A stretch of DNA of 64,000 bases from Campylobacter taeniopygiae (GCF_005406225.1 NZ_NXLY01000004.1:62001-126000); one strand, 5' to 3'. Counted from the stretch's first letter, positions 29,871 to 39,897 are shown. The notes: generated by a model not told the origin, from the letters alone. Program-made: numbers and translations.

Positions 29871-30731
29871 ATGAAAATCGGTATAATAGGCCTTGGTAAA
29901 ATGGGGCAAAATCATCTCAATGAGCTTGCTAGAAATTCTCATTTTAAAATCAATGCCCTATTTGATCTTTATCAAAATTCAAATTTAAGCCAATTTGACA
30001 ATATTTTTTTCGATAATCTAGATGAATTTATAAAACAAAATAATGATATTATTATTATCGCAACGCCTACAAATTCACATTTAGATATTGCAAAAAAAGT
30101 TTTAAACTCTGCAAAAGCACTGCTTATAGAAAAACCTTTGGCTTTAAATTTAGCACAAATTGAAGAATTAAAACAAATAGCACAAAATAAAAAAATAGCT
30201 GTGGGCTTTTGTGAGCGTTTTAATCCTGCTGTTTTAGCCTTAAAGCAAAATTTAAAAGATGAAAAAATTATCAGTATAAACATACAAAGATTTTCACCTT
30301 ATCCACAAAGAATTAATGATGTTGGGATTTTACATGATCTAGCCGTGCATGATCTTGATTTGATTCGCTTTTTAAGCCAAAAAAATATCACAAAAACCAA
30401 GATTATCAAATGTTTTACTCAAGATAAAAATAGAGAAAGTGAAAGTATCTTAGCTTGTGAGCTTGAAGGGATTATAGCTTCTTTGCATCAAAGTTGGAAT
30501 TGCTCTTTAAAGCTTAGAAAAATTCATCTTATAACAGAAAATCATTTTTTTGAGGCTAATTTGGCTGATTTTAAATTGCTTAAAGACGGCAAAGAAATTC
30601 AAATAGAAAAAAATTCTCCTTTATTTAGTGAGCATCAAGCTTTAGCGAATTTAATCAACAATAAAGAACATTTCCTAGCAAACATTGATGATGCCTATGA
30701 AGTCCAAAAAATCTTAGAGGAAGAAAATTGA
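29871..30731 (+). CDS. Gfo/Idh/MocA-family oxidoreductase (Cj0504-like)
   Basis: A 286-residue NAD(P)-dependent dehydrogenase, short for the family (usually 330-380). Rossmann motif GIIGLGKMGQ, then EKPLAL, the conserved Lys-Pro of this family. DLAVHDLDLIRFL carries the likely catalytic His. Probably works with the adjacent aminotransferase on a nucleotide sugar. Overlaps the hemH start by 4 bp. Confidence 0.85.
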   Translation: MKIGIIGLGKMGQNHLNELARNSHFKINALFDLYQNSNLSQFDNIFFDNLDEFIKQNNDIIIIATPTNSHLDIAKKVLNSAKALLIEKPLALNLAQIEELKQIAQNKKIAVGFCERFNPAVLALKQNLKDEKIISINIQRFSPYPQRINDVGILHDLAVHDLDLIRFLSQKNITKTKIIKCFTQDKNRESESILACELEGIIASLHQSWNCSLKLRKIHLITENHFFEANLADFKLLKDGKEIQIEKNSPLFSEHQALANLINNKEHFLANIDDAYEVQKILEEEN

Positions 30732-31633
30732 AATTAGTTTTATTTTTAAACATGGGCGGAGCCACTCATTTAGAAGATTGTAAAACTTTTTTAAAAAATA
30801 TGTTTAATGATCCTTATATCTTAGGAATTAAAAATAGATTTTTAAGGCGATTTGTGGCTTGGATGATAACCTTATCACGCACCAAAACCATGCAAAAAAA
30901 TTATATTAAAATGGGCGGAAAATCTCCTTTAAACGAAATTACACAAAATTTATGTCACAAACTCAACTCCTTACAAAATGAATTTAATTTTGATTTTGTC
31001 AATTTATACGTCCCGCCTTACGCTAATGAGGTTTTAAAAAAATATTCCTTAAATTCAAAAGATGAAATCATCCTTTATCCACTCTACCCTCACCACTCTT
31101 GCACCACGGTAACTTCTTCACTTGAAGTTTTGCAAAGAGAAATTGAAAAATTAAACATCACTAGCAAGATTAAAATAATGGATATTTTTTATAAAGATGC
31201 AAATTATAATCAAATGATTATTTCTCATATCTTAGATAAAAAAAATCAATTTGATGCCAAAACTCTTATTTTTTCAGCCCATTCTTTGCCAATTTCTCTT
31301 ATACAAAAAGGAGATTTGTATGAAAAACATATTAATGAGCATATTCAAATTTTAAAAGAAAAACTCAAAAATCATTTTGAAGAAATCATTCTTTCTTATC
31401 AGTCTAAGCTAGGGCCTGTAAAATGGCTAGAACCTAGCACAAGCGATATTTTGGCAAAACTTAAAAATAAAGCCTTAATTTATCCTATATCTTTTTGTAT
31501 TGATTGCTCTGAAACTATCTTTGAACTAGGTATGGAATACAGACATTTAGCTGCTAAAGATTACTCATTAATTTCTTGTCCAAATGATAGTGATGAATTT
31601 ATTGATTTTATTTTAAAATCTCTTAAAAATTAA
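30728..31633 (+). CDS. hemH: Ferrochelatase
   Basis: A 301-residue enzyme inserting Fe2+ into protoporphyrin IX. Conserved segments YPLYPHHS, FSAHSLP (metal-binding His) and the C-terminal SETIFELGMEYR (catalytic Glu) are all present. TTG start overlapping the oxidoreductase stop, with GAGGAAG upstream. Convergent with mnmH; the two overlap by 11 bp. Confidence 0.93.
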   Translation: MKLVLFLNMGGATHLEDCKTFLKNMFNDPYILGIKNRFLRRFVAWMITLSRTKTMQKNYIKMGGKSPLNEITQNLCHKLNSLQNEFNFDFVNLYVPPYANEVLKKYSLNSKDEIILYPLYPHHSCTTVTSSLEVLQREIEKLNITSKIKIMDIFYKDANYNQMIISHILDKKNQFDAKTLIFSAHSLPISLIQKGDLYEKHINEHIQILKEKLKNHFEEIILSYQSKLGPVKWLEPSTSDILAKLKNKALIYPISFCIDCSETIFELGMEYRHLAAKDYSLISCPNDSDEFIDFILKSLKN

Positions 31634-32639
31634 TCCTATGCTTAATTTTTAAAAAATTCAAAAGCTCTTCTTTAGCCTTTGAAATATCATCGGTATTGAG
31701 TTTAAAATCTATTTTTTCTGGCTGTTTATAAGTTTTATCATAATATTCTAAAAGCATTGTGATAAGTTTATTCCACTCTTTTTTTTCGTAATTTTGAAAT
31801 AAATCTTGCTTGAAATTGGCACTAATATAAGGAGTGATTTTTGCAACACATTCTTTAAATTTTAAAGAAGTCATTTTATTTTTATAAAATTTTTCAATTC
31901 TTTTAATGCGATTTTCCAAAGAACAAAAACAATAAATTTTAAAAGCATTTTGCATACTCTCATAAAGCTTTAAAGGTAAGATTATTTCTCCGATTTTACG
32001 ACTTTCACTTTCAATAAAAGCAAAATCATTAATCTTACTAATCTTATCAAAAAGTAAAGATTCAAAAGCTTTTTGAGTGGGTTGATCACCCAAAATATTT
32101 CCAAAAGAAGATCCTAAATGATTTGCCATTTTTTCTAAATGAATGGCATGAGGTAAAGATTCTAAAAGCTCACTTTTTCCACATCCAGTATTTCCACAAA
32201 GCGAAAATAACTTCAAATTTAAAGTTTGATCAAAAAAATTCAGTAAAAAAGCCCTATAAGCTTTAAAACCTCCTTTTAAACGTACTACTCTATAGCCTAA
32301 TTCACTTAAAATAACCGCTATAGATTTAGAACGCAATCCACCTCTAGCGCAATAAATTCCAACTTTAGATCCTATGCGAAATTCTTGAGTGATAATAGGA
32401 ATATGACAAGCCATATTGGCACAAATATAGCTTGCGCCCTCTGCTTTAGCTAAAGCCTGATTTTGTTTATAAAGTGTCCCTATTTTTTTATGTTCATCAT
32501 CATTTAAAGCATAAAAATTTAAAGCTCCTTGAAGATGAGAATGGGTAAATTCTTTTGGACTTCTTGCATCGATTAAAAGATCAAATTTTTCTTGATTAAA
32601 ATTTTCAAATTCTAATTCACTTAACATTGTTAAAAGCAT
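31623..32639 (-). CDS. mnmH: tRNA 2-selenouridine/geranyl-2-thiouridine synthase
   Basis: A 338-residue fusion of a rhodanese domain (active C97 in YCARGGLRS) and a P-loop domain (GNTGCGKS, residues 149-156). This pair is the hallmark of MnmH/SelU, which converts 2-thiouridine at the tRNA wobble base to the seleno form. The start overlaps the HIT gene by 23 bp; a second in-frame ATG lies 12 bp later. Confidence 0.88.
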   Translation of the reverse strand: MLLTMLSELEFENFNQEKFDLLIDARSPKEFTHSHLQGALNFYALNDDEHKKIGTLYKQNQALAKAEGASYICANMACHIPIITQEFRIGSKVGIYCARGGLRSKSIAVILSELGYRVVRLKGGFKAYRAFLLNFFDQTLNLKLFSLCGNTGCGKSELLESLPHAIHLEKMANHLGSSFGNILGDQPTQKAFESLLFDKISKINDFAFIESESRKIGEIILPLKLYESMQNAFKIYCFCSLENRIKRIEKFYKNKMTSLKFKECVAKITPYISANFKQDLFQNYEKKEWNKLITMLLEYYDKTYKQPEKIDFKLNTDDISKAKEELLNFLKIKHRINF

Positions 32640-33102
32640 TAACTAATTTATAATACACATCTTTTAAATCTGTACCACAAACCCTAGTTTCTCCTATAGT
32701 TGTAATAAAATTAGTATCTCCAGACCAACGAGGTACCAAATGATAATGACAATGCATCGCAATGCCTGCTCCTGCATCTTTACTTAAATTCATCCCGATA
32801 TTAACACCACTTGCGTGAAGTTCGTTTTTTAAAATCTTAACGCCTTCTCTTACCCAATAACTCATTTCTTGCCAAATCGCCTCATCCAAATTTTCTATAT
32901 GCTCTTCATGTAAATAAGGTATGATCATAAAATGTCCCGCAGAATAAGGATAGCGATTCATCACAGCAAAACAATGCTTAGCTCTAAAAATAACGCCTAA
33001 TTTTTCATCATCATCTATTTTATTAGCACAGTCGCAAAAAGGACATTTACTCTTTTCTTTCTCAAAATATTCACTTCTCCAAGGCGCGTATAAGTATTGC
33101 AT
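32617..33102 (-). CDS. HIT-family nucleotide hydrolase/transferase
   Basis: A 161-residue histidine-triad protein. The catalytic triad is H117-x-H119-x-H121 (HCHYHLVPRW). An N-terminal CPFC (residues 20-23) plus Cys25 suggests a zinc site, as in Ap4A phosphorylase-like members. Own ribosome binding site (AAGGAA). Confidence 0.88.
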   Translation of the reverse strand: MQYLYAPWRSEYFEKEKSKCPFCDCANKIDDDEKLGVIFRAKHCFAVMNRYPYSAGHFMIIPYLHEEHIENLDEAIWQEMSYWVREGVKILKNELHASGVNIGMNLSKDAGAGIAMHCHYHLVPRWSGDTNFITTIGETRVCGTDLKDVYYKLVNAFNNVK

Positions 33103-33111
33103 TGAATTTCC

Positions 33112-33822
33112 TTAATGATTTACATTGCTTATTAAAAAAGCATCTATGCCTAATTTTTGTAAGTATTGTAAATTTTCTTCATCATTTACACTAGCAATAA
33201 TGATTTTAGAATTTGGAATTTGACTGATGAGTTTTTCACATACTTGCACATAGTTTGAAAAATTTTCATCCTCATTACAAATACTTACAAGATCAGCTCC
33301 AGCTAAAATCGCCTTGCTTAAATCCTCTTTATCGCAAATTTCAACCAAAGCTTCAAGTCCTAAATGTCTTGCAAATTCAAGCAATTTTTTAAGCTCTTTA
33401 GTGCTTAGCATTTTAGCGATCAATAAAATAAAATCTCCACCATAGACTAAGGTTTCTAAAATTTGATACTCATCGATAATAAAATCTTCTCTTAATAAAG
33501 GAATTTGAGTGTAGCGACGTATCATACTTAAATTTTCAAGCACGCCATTAAAATGCGGCCAAGTAGATATAGAAAGAGCAGCCGCTCCTTTTTTTTCACT
33601 CTCTAAGGCTAAGGGTAAATTTTGATTTAAATCCTCTTTAATTTGAGGGATCAATTTTATCTCTTGATCTATTCTTTTTAAAGCCTTATGCACATCTTTA
33701 GGAAAAAAAGGATTTGAAGCTAAAGATCGACCCAGCATATCATAGGGTAAAATCTTTTTTCTCTCTTCAAGTTCTTTTTGAATTTTTTTATAAATTTCAT
33801 CTCGTTTTATAGCTTTAAACAT
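33112..33822 (-). CDS. TrpC-like TIM-barrel protein lacking IGPS catalytic residues
   Basis: A 236-residue protein clearly related to indole-3-glycerol phosphate synthase (DFIIDEYQI and neighbouring barrel segments). The catalytic residues are changed: general-acid Lys is E112 (REDFIID instead of KDFIID), the E of the EIKK motif is Q60 with the SPSKG loop lost, the Asn of INNR is C182, and the Glu of SESG is A210. The final GSALM phosphate loop is absent. The orthologue in C. jejuni is annotated trpC (Cj0498). Activity as IGPS is doubtful. Confidence 0.7.
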   Translation of the reverse strand: MFKAIKRDEIYKKIQKELEERKKILPYDMLGRSLASNPFFPKDVHKALKRIDQEIKLIPQIKEDLNQNLPLALESEKKGAAALSISTWPHFNGVLENLSMIRRYTQIPLLREDFIIDEYQILETLVYGGDFILLIAKMLSTKELKKLLEFARHLGLEALVEICDKEDLSKAILAGADLVSICNEDENFSNYVQVCEKLISQIPNSKIIIASVNDEENLQYLQKLGIDAFLISNVNH

Positions 33823-35084
33823 TTTTTTATTGCCTTTATATGAGCTTTACTTTCTTTAGAATTTGAAAACTCTTTATCTTTAAAAGTTTTTTTCAAAATT
33901 TCCCAAGCCTTATGACAATCTCCAAGCTTATAATATCCCCAAGCCAAAGAATCCAAATAATACAAATTCTGTGGATCTTTTTTCAAAGCAAGTTCTACAA
34001 ATTTAATCCCTTTTTTAACATCTAAATCATAATCAATCAGTAAATATCCATAATAATTTAAATACAAATCATTAGTATTTTCATCAATCGCTTTTTCAAA
34101 TTTTTCCTTTACAGCTTGTATGATTTTGGGTGTAATTTTTTTCTTTAAACTCGCATCTTCAAATTCAAAAACTGCAGCACGCAAAAGGTATTCTTTATTG
34201 TGAGTGCGTTGATAAACCTGCATACTTAAATCTTTAGCTTGATTATAATATTTTAATTTTTGATATAAATACAATTTAATATCATCATCCAAATTGTATT
34301 CTAAAGCGATATTTAAAGCTTGTTTGACTTGATTTTCAGAATTAAGCAACTCAACCGCTGATAAAATAAAATTCTTGCTTTTAGTGATTTCATAAAGCTG
34401 AAGATAAACCTCTACTAAAGCTTTATAATCTTTTTCATCGTTATAAATTTTTGCAAGCAAAATACAAGTTTTTAAAGTACAACCATTTGTTTTTCTAGAA
34501 TTTTCTAGCAATTCTTTAATGCTAGCTGTATTATTTAAAATCGCATAAACGCTTACAAGTTTTAATAAAATTTCCTCATTTGAAGCATAATTATAAGCTA
34601 AACGATAGTATTTTGCAGCATTTTTAAGATCATTTTGCTTCACTAAAATATCACCATATAATTCTAAATTTCTTGGATCATTATTTTCTTTTTTTAAAAG
34701 CTCTTGCACTAATTTTTTAGCATTTTTAAGATCATGAGAGTTAAGATCATAAAGGGCACTAAGACGCTTAAGATTATCATTTTGATTTAAATAAGGCTTT
34801 GCTATTTTGTTGATTTCTTTTTTTTGATCAAGATCATTGACTAAAGTAATTAAAAATGCATTTTCTAAAAAATGAGTATTATTATAATCCTTAAAAAGCT
34901 TTAAAAACTCATCTCTAGCTTCTTTATTTTGGTGAAAATACTCATAATTATAAGCTTTCATCACCCTTAAATCAAATTCATTACTTTTAAATTTTTTATA
35001 ATCAGGATAAACAACGACGGTTTTAGAACCAGCACAAGCACTCAATAAAATAGCGATTAAGATAAATAAGTAATTCCTATACAT
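33807..35084 (-). CDS. TPR-repeat lipoprotein (Cj0497-like)
   Basis: A 425-residue lipoprotein: lipobox LSAC with acylated C17. The rest is helical with tetratricopeptide-type repeats, clearest at 120-190 ([20 protein letters not shown]) and near the C-terminus ([19 protein letters not shown]). Likely an outer-membrane or periplasmic assembly scaffold; no partner is evident. Overlaps both neighbours. Confidence 0.85.
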   Translation of the reverse strand: MYRNYLFILIAILLSACAGSKTVVVYPDYKKFKSNEFDLRVMKAYNYEYFHQNKEARDEFLKLFKDYNNTHFLENAFLITLVNDLDQKKEINKIAKPYLNQNDNLKRLSALYDLNSHDLKNAKKLVQELLKKENNDPRNLELYGDILVKQNDLKNAAKYYRLAYNYASNEEILLKLVSVYAILNNTASIKELLENSRKTNGCTLKTCILLAKIYNDEKDYKALVEVYLQLYEITKSKNFILSAVELLNSENQVKQALNIALEYNLDDDIKLYLYQKLKYYNQAKDLSMQVYQRTHNKEYLLRAAVFEFEDASLKKKITPKIIQAVKEKFEKAIDENTNDLYLNYYGYLLIDYDLDVKKGIKFVELALKKDPQNLYYLDSLAWGYYKLGDCHKAWEILKKTFKDKEFSNSKESKAHIKAIKKCLKL

Positions 35085-35431
35085 TCTTTTTTTAATTCCT
35101 CTTGATGTGTTTTAAAATATTCCCAAAAAGGAAAGGTGCGACATTGCATTGGACGATAATCATAAATTGAACAATTTCTATTTATAGGATCAAAAAAGAT
35201 ACACGCGTATCCGCCTTCAAATTCAACCTCTTTAAAACTCATTTTAAAACCCACTTTTCTAAGATATTTTAAAGCAAATTCTTCCTCACTTAAGCCTAAA
35301 TATTCTCTTAATTTTTTAAGCTCCTCTTTACTTGCAAAAATATTACCGCTATCTCCAATGCAACATTTTCCGCCACATTTTTGACACGCATTTTCATCAA
35401 AGCAATAAGAAAAATCTTTTTTAAAAATCAT
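35057..35431 (-). CDS. YkgJ-family Cys-cluster protein
   Basis: A 124-residue protein with the family's metal-binding Cys set: C16xxC19xxxC23C24, a Cys in YACIFFD, another in CSIYDYRP and the final CRTFPFW. Members are thought to bind zinc or an iron-sulfur cluster. Function unknown. Within the operon between the methyltransferase and the lipoprotein. Confidence 0.82.
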   Translation of the reverse strand: MIFKKDFSYCFDENACQKCGGKCCIGDSGNIFASKEELKKLREYLGLSEEEFALKYLRKVGFKMSFKEVEFEGGYACIFFDPINRNCSIYDYRPMQCRTFPFWEYFKTHQEELKKECIGITYLS

Positions 35432-36125
35432 AACTTTCCAATATAAACCTAGAGTGAATTGTTTGCATTTTTTGACTCAAATTTCCATTTTCATAAACAA
35501 AAAATGGGGGCAATATCTCGCAAAAAGACTTTACGCTTTTTCTAGCCTCAATCAAAACAAGTCTAGCTTTTTCATTTTTATCACTATGCACAAAACAAAT
35601 TTTAGTCATTTTTAGCTTTTTCTTTTCTAAAGTCACACAAATTTTATCAAACGCTAAAACCTCATAGCAAAAATACAAAATACCCCTAGGTTTAAGCATA
35701 GAATTTGCCTTAGAAATAAATTCATCCAAAGGTAAATAGGATTGAAATTTACTGATATTTTTATGTAAATTTTGACTCTTGTAAGCTTCTTGTCTATAAA
35801 AAGGAGGATTAGACACTATAAAATCGAATTTTTTTTGGGTATTAAAATTTAAAAAATCATCGCAAAAAACCTCAGCTTCTATGTGATTGGATTTTAAATT
35901 TTGCTTGATGAGTTGCATGTTTCTTTCTTGGATATCGATCATTGATAGCTTGATTTTTTCATTAAATTTTTTAAGTAAAATGCCTAAAATTCCACATCCA
36001 GATCCAACATCCAATAATTCATTTTTTATCCCACATTTTAAAATAAAATCAGCTAAAATTAAAGAATCACTATTGTAACGATAGCCATCTTTTAATTGTG
36101 CTAATAAAATATTTTCTTGTTTCAT
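35421..36125 (-). CDS. SAM-dependent methyltransferase, TrmN6-like
   Basis: A 234-residue class I methyltransferase. SAM motif I is LLDVGSGCGILG (residues 38-48) and motif IV is NPPF (106-109), the NPPY-type motif of adenine-N6 methyltransferases; a tRNA A37 target is likely by family. The frame is open 27 codons further upstream, but the ATG at 36125 directly after the preceding stop matches the N-terminus of relatives. Confidence 0.85.
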   Translation of the reverse strand: MKQENILLAQLKDGYRYNSDSLILADFILKCGIKNELLDVGSGCGILGILLKKFNEKIKLSMIDIQERNMQLIKQNLKSNHIEAEVFCDDFLNFNTQKKFDFIVSNPPFYRQEAYKSQNLHKNISKFQSYLPLDEFISKANSMLKPRGILYFCYEVLAFDKICVTLEKKKLKMTKICFVHSDKNEKARLVLIEARKSVKSFCEILPPFFVYENGNLSQKMQTIHSRFILESYDF

Positions 36126-36126
36126 T

Positions 36127-36270
36127 TTAATGAGTAGGAATTTTAATACGTTTTGTAGGATTTTCTTGACTTGTATTTTGTTCTTTTTTAATATTGTTTT
36201 TAGCAAAATCTAAAAAATTTTCCGCTAAAAGATTAAAATTTAAAAATAAAATAAGAAACAATAATCTCAT
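36127..36270 (-). CDS. Small exported protein (Cj0494-like)
   Basis: A 47-residue protein: signal peptide MRLLFLILFLNFNLLA, then a short charged tail with Lys, Gln, Asn and Pro. The ATG at 36270 follows AAGG by eight bases; an upstream in-frame ATG lacks a ribosome binding site. First gene of the seven-gene minus-strand operon down to mnmH. Function unknown. Confidence 0.6.
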   Translation of the reverse strand: MRLLFLILFLNFNLLAENFLDFAKNNIKKEQNTSQENPTKRIKIPTH

Positions 36271-36363
36271 TAATAAACCTTGAAATTTTATTTTCTTAAA
36301 ATCATACACTAGAAATTTAAAATTTATGCTAAAAAATTTAAAGAAAGATTTGTAAAAAGAAAA

Positions 36364-36439
36364 TGGTGGTTAGAGGCAGAATCGAACTGCCGACACGCAG
36401 ATTTTCAGTCTGCTGCTCTACCGACTGAGCTATCCAACC
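36364..36439 (-). tRNA. tRNA-Phe (GAA)
   Basis: A 76-nt tRNA. The acceptor stem pairs GGTTGGA with TCTAACC (one G-T), the CCA end is encoded, the anticodon loop is CTGAAAA giving anticodon GAA, and the T-loop TTCGATT is standard. A single tRNA, not part of an rRNA operon. It sits at the junction of two gene blocks that are distant in C. jejuni NCTC 11168. Confidence 0.97.
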
Positions 36440-36593
36440 AAAAAATATTTTCGCTTTTCTAAAGCTGAAGTTTAAAAAATGTAATTTTATCTTTTTTTCT
36501 TTAATCTAAGTTTAAATATAAGATTAAAATTTATTTGCCTTAAAGTTTTTATCAGATAGAATTCTTGCTTTAAAATTTAGAATGAGGATTTTT

Positions 36594-37937
36594 TTGAAAC
36601 AATTTGGACTGGATAGGCGAACTTTTAAAATTTTATTAGCTGGTTATGTTATTATCGCTTTAATTGGAGCTGCCTTTTTGTATTCAAGTTGGGCTCATAC
36701 AACTCCTATTAACTTTCTTGATGCCTTTTTCACAAGCACTTCAGCGATCAGCATGACAGGACTAGTTGTAAAAAATACCGCGACAGATTTTACACTTCTT
36801 GGACAAATTATTATATTAATACTCATCCAAATTGGCGGTTTAGGATATATGAGTATAGGTTTTTTTGTATATTTACTCATAAGAAAAAAAGTGGGATTTA
36901 GTGGTAGAAATTTACTAAAAGAATCCCTATTTTATCCGAGTATGGATGGACTTTTTAAATTTTTTAAAAAAGTTTTACTTTTTATTTTTATTATAGAATT
37001 AGCAGGTGCTTTGCTTTTAACCATGCGATTTGCCCTTGATATGAATTTTAAAAAAGCTCTTTGGTTTGGGATATTTCACTCCATTAGTGCGTTTAATAAT
37101 GCTGGTTTTAGTATTTTTGAACATGGAATTTCCACCTATAAAAATGATATTGCGATTAACTTCATTATTACTAGTCTAATTATCATTGGAGGTCTTGGAT
37201 ATTTTGTTTTAGTGGAGCTTTATTTTTTTCAAAAAAAACGTTTGCCTAGCCTTAGTTTGCATACAAAAGTTGTTGTTTTATCGACTATTATTTTAATTAT
37301 TTCCTCAACTTTAATCATCTTTGCTCTAGAATATTCTAATCCTAAAACAATGGGGCATTTTTCTTTGTTTGATAAAATCTTAAGTTCATATTTTACCGCG
37401 ATCAATTACCGTACAGCAGGTTTTAACACTCTAAATATCAATCATTTAAACGATGCAAGTTTATTTTTTGGTTCTTTATTTATGGTTATAGGTGGGGCAC
37501 CTGGAGGCACAGCTGGAGGGATGAAAATCACTACAGTCATCACACTTTTACTCTATGCATATTGGAGTATTAGAGATGGAAGGGTAAGGATCTTTGGATA
37601 TGAAATTTCACAAGAAACTATATCAAGAGCTTTTGTTATAGCAATAGGATCAGCAGTTTATATCATAGTCGCTGTTATTTTGCTTTCTTTATTAGAATCT
37701 CATTTTAATTTCCTTCCTTTATTATTTGAAACCTCGTCAGCGTTTGCAACCGTTGGAATTTCAGTTGGCAATGGAGGAACACTTTCTCTTTGTGCCTTGT
37801 TTTCCAATCCAAGCAAAATCATTATCATTATTATGATGCTTAGCGGAAGGATTGGGGTTTTTGCATTTTTACTCTCTGTTTTTAAACAAGATAAAGCAAT
37901 GCATATTAGATTTCCTGAAGGAAAAATCAACCTATAA
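36594..37937 (+). CDS. ktrB: Potassium uptake channel subunit KtrB (TrkH/Ktr family)
   Basis: A 447-residue membrane protein with four pore loops carrying the filter glycines: SMTGLV, NNAGFS, RTAGFN and ATVGIS. It moves K+ (with Na+) and works with KtrA. I prefer a TTG start at 36594, which has AGGA five bases upstream; an ATG 12 bp earlier lacks a ribosome binding site. Nine bp ahead of ktrA. Confidence 0.92.
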   Translation: MKQFGLDRRTFKILLAGYVIIALIGAAFLYSSWAHTTPINFLDAFFTSTSAISMTGLVVKNTATDFTLLGQIIILILIQIGGLGYMSIGFFVYLLIRKKVGFSGRNLLKESLFYPSMDGLFKFFKKVLLFIFIIELAGALLLTMRFALDMNFKKALWFGIFHSISAFNNAGFSIFEHGISTYKNDIAINFIITSLIIIGGLGYFVLVELYFFQKKRLPSLSLHTKVVVLSTIILIISSTLIIFALEYSNPKTMGHFSLFDKILSSYFTAINYRTAGFNTLNINHLNDASLFFGSLFMVIGGAPGGTAGGMKITTVITLLLYAYWSIRDGRVRIFGYEISQETISRAFVIAIGSAVYIIVAVILLSLLESHFNFLPLLFETSSAFATVGISVGNGGTLSLCALFSNPSKIIIIIMMLSGRIGVFAFLLSVFKQDKAMHIRFPEGKINL

Positions 37938-37946
37938 AGGCAAATT

Positions 37947-38597
37947 ATGAAAAATAATAGTTATGGAATTATCGGTCTTGGAAAATTTGGATCAGTCGTT
38001 GCAGAAGAATTGATCTCTGCAGGAAATACTGTAATCGTTGCTGATAAAGATGAAGAAGCTTTAAAAAATATATCTAATCCTGCAAGTTATGCGTATATAC
38101 TTGATTCTACAAATGTGACAGCTTTAAAAGAAGCAGGGTTTCACGATGTTGAGGTGGTTATTGTAAGTATTGGAGATAATGTTGAAAAATCAATTCTTAC
38201 TTTAATGGCTCTTAAAGATATAGGGGTTAATAATATCATCGCAAAAGCTACTTCAAATATCCATGGGCAAATTTTATCCAAACTTGGAGCTACAAAAGTC
38301 ATTTATCCTGAAAAAGAAAGCGCAAAAAGATTGGTTAAAGAATTTCTTGTTAGAGAAAGTGAATTTGAAGTGTTTGATTTATCAGCAAATACCATTCGAG
38401 CTATTAAAATCAATGTAGATGAAAAATTAGCTGGAAATTCACTTAAGCATATTGCACAAAATATGAGAGTGATCGCTTATAAAAAATTAAATAATGATTG
38501 GGAAATATTGCCTGATTTTGAAACAACAATAGCCTATAGTGGGGATGTGATTATACTACTAGGAACGGTCAAGGAATTAAGAAATTTTGAGTATTAA
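37947..38597 (+). CDS. ktrA: Potassium uptake regulatory subunit KtrA (RCK domain)
   Basis: A 216-residue cytoplasmic RCK protein. Rossmann motif GIIGLGKFGS binds nucleotide; a TrkA-C domain spans about residues 135-216. It forms the gating ring of KtrB. AAAGG ribosome binding site. Overlaps the convergent mqnA stop by 4 bp. Confidence 0.93.
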   Translation: MKNNSYGIIGLGKFGSVVAEELISAGNTVIVADKDEEALKNISNPASYAYILDSTNVTALKEAGFHDVEVVIVSIGDNVEKSILTLMALKDIGVNNIIAKATSNIHGQILSKLGATKVIYPEKESAKRLVKEFLVRESEFEVFDLSANTIRAIKINVDEKLAGNSLKHIAQNMRVIAYKKLNNDWEILPDFETTIAYSGDVIILLGTVKELRNFEY

Positions 38598-39265
38598 ATT
38601 TCTTTTTTAAATTTAACCGCATCAACAAAACGTTTTAAGGCCTTTTTTTCCTTATGAGTTATATTATAATAAATAATCTCACTTAAATAATATCTAATAT
38701 CTTTAGCTGATATTTCCTTTTTTTGAGCATATTTTTGAAGTATGTATTGTGGAATTTTGATTTTTTCTCTAGCAAATTTATTTAAAATTTTAGAAAAATA
38801 AATCTTTTTTTGCATACATGAAAAACGGGCAAAAACAAAAGGTAAATTAGTCTTTTTATACCACAAATCACACAAATCTATATAAGCATTAGGATCTTTT
38901 ATATAAAGTTTTAAAGCCTTATCACCTATGATAACCCTACCCTTTAAGCCTAAAACTTGAGAAAGCGCATTTGATGTAGCCGAGCTAGGATCTTTAGCTT
39001 TGAATGAATTTCTTTCAACCAAAACACTTAAAACTTTTTTATTAGCACAAATTCCAACATCTAAATTTTTATATTTTTTTCTAACGCTTTCAATGCTTGA
39101 AGTCATAGCACCATCAACTCTGCGATAGAATAATTCCTTATTAAAATGACTAGGCTCACCTTTTTTATAAAAAAGCGTTGCTTTAAAGCCATTAGGTAAA
39201 GGATATTTTTTAAGATAAACACTTAAAGGCAACAAATTAATATAATCAAATTTACCAAAAATCAT
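38594..39265 (-). CDS. mqnA: Chorismate dehydratase-like protein of the futalosine pathway
   Basis: A 223-residue periplasmic-binding-fold protein of the MqnA/MqnD group. The N-terminal FGKFDYINLLPL and the DLWYKKTNLPFVFARF segment are the MqnA signatures. It would make 3-enolpyruvylbenzoate from chorismate for menaquinone. Last gene of gltX-mez-upp-mqnA. Confidence 0.82.
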   Translation of the reverse strand: MIFGKFDYINLLPLSVYLKKYPLPNGFKATLFYKKGEPSHFNKELFYRRVDGAMTSSIESVRKKYKNLDVGICANKKVLSVLVERNSFKAKDPSSATSNALSQVLGLKGRVIIGDKALKLYIKDPNAYIDLCDLWYKKTNLPFVFARFSCMQKKIYFSKILNKFAREKIKIPQYILQKYAQKKEISAKDIRYYLSEIIYYNITHKEKKALKRFVDAVKFKKEI

Positions 39266-39267
39266 AA

Positions 39268-39897
39268 TTAGCCTAGAGTGTTAAAAACTCTATCTCCTGC
39301 ATCTCCAAGTCCTGGTACTATATAACCTTTTTCATTTAAATTTTCATCAATAGCGGCCACATAAATTTCTATATCTTCATGCACTTTTCTAAAATTTTCA
39401 ATTCCTTTAGGCGTGGCAAGTATTGAAATAAATTTAATTTTTTTCACGCCTTTTGATTTTAAAAATTTACAAGCCTCTATTGCGGTTCCACCCGTGGCAA
39501 ACATAGGATCTATAACAATAGCTACGCGTTTAGCTGCATCTTGTGGAATTTTTTCAAAATAAAAATCCGCCTCAAGAGTTTCTTCATTTCTTGCAAAACC
39601 CAAAAAACCTACACTAGCATCAGGAATCAATCTAAAAACACTCTCAAGCATACCCAAAGCAGCTCTTAAAATAGGACAAATCATAATTTTTTCATTTAGC
39701 TTTTTTACCTTAGCATTTGAAACAGGAGTTTGGATTTGAATTTCTTTTAAATTCAAATCCTTAGTTGCTTCAAAAAGTAAAAAAGTTGAAATTTCATCAA
39801 TCAACATTCTAAATTGAAAAGGCTTAGTACTTTGATCACGTAAAAGGCCTAATTTATGTTCTATTAAAGGATGATTTGTGCAAAAAACTTTATTCAT
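39268..39897 (-). CDS. upp: Uracil phosphoribosyltransferase
   Basis: A 209-residue salvage enzyme making UMP from uracil and PRPP. The PRPP-binding loop is IDPMFATGGTA and the C-terminal uracil site YIVPGLGDAGDR. Overlaps the mez start by 4 bp. Confidence 0.95.
   Translation of the reverse strand: MNKVFCTNHPLIEHKLGLLRDQSTKPFQFRMLIDEISTFLLFEATKDLNLKEIQIQTPVSNAKVKKLNEKIMICPILRAALGMLESVFRLIPDASVGFLGFARNEETLEADFYFEKIPQDAAKRVAIVIDPMFATGGTAIEACKFLKSKGVKKIKFISILATPKGIENFRKVHEDIEIYVAAIDENLNEKGYIVPGLGDAGDRVFNTLG

Noticed and set aside
35500-35520. A short G run in the methyltransferase gene
   Set aside because: Only five to six G, below the length at which slippage is expected.
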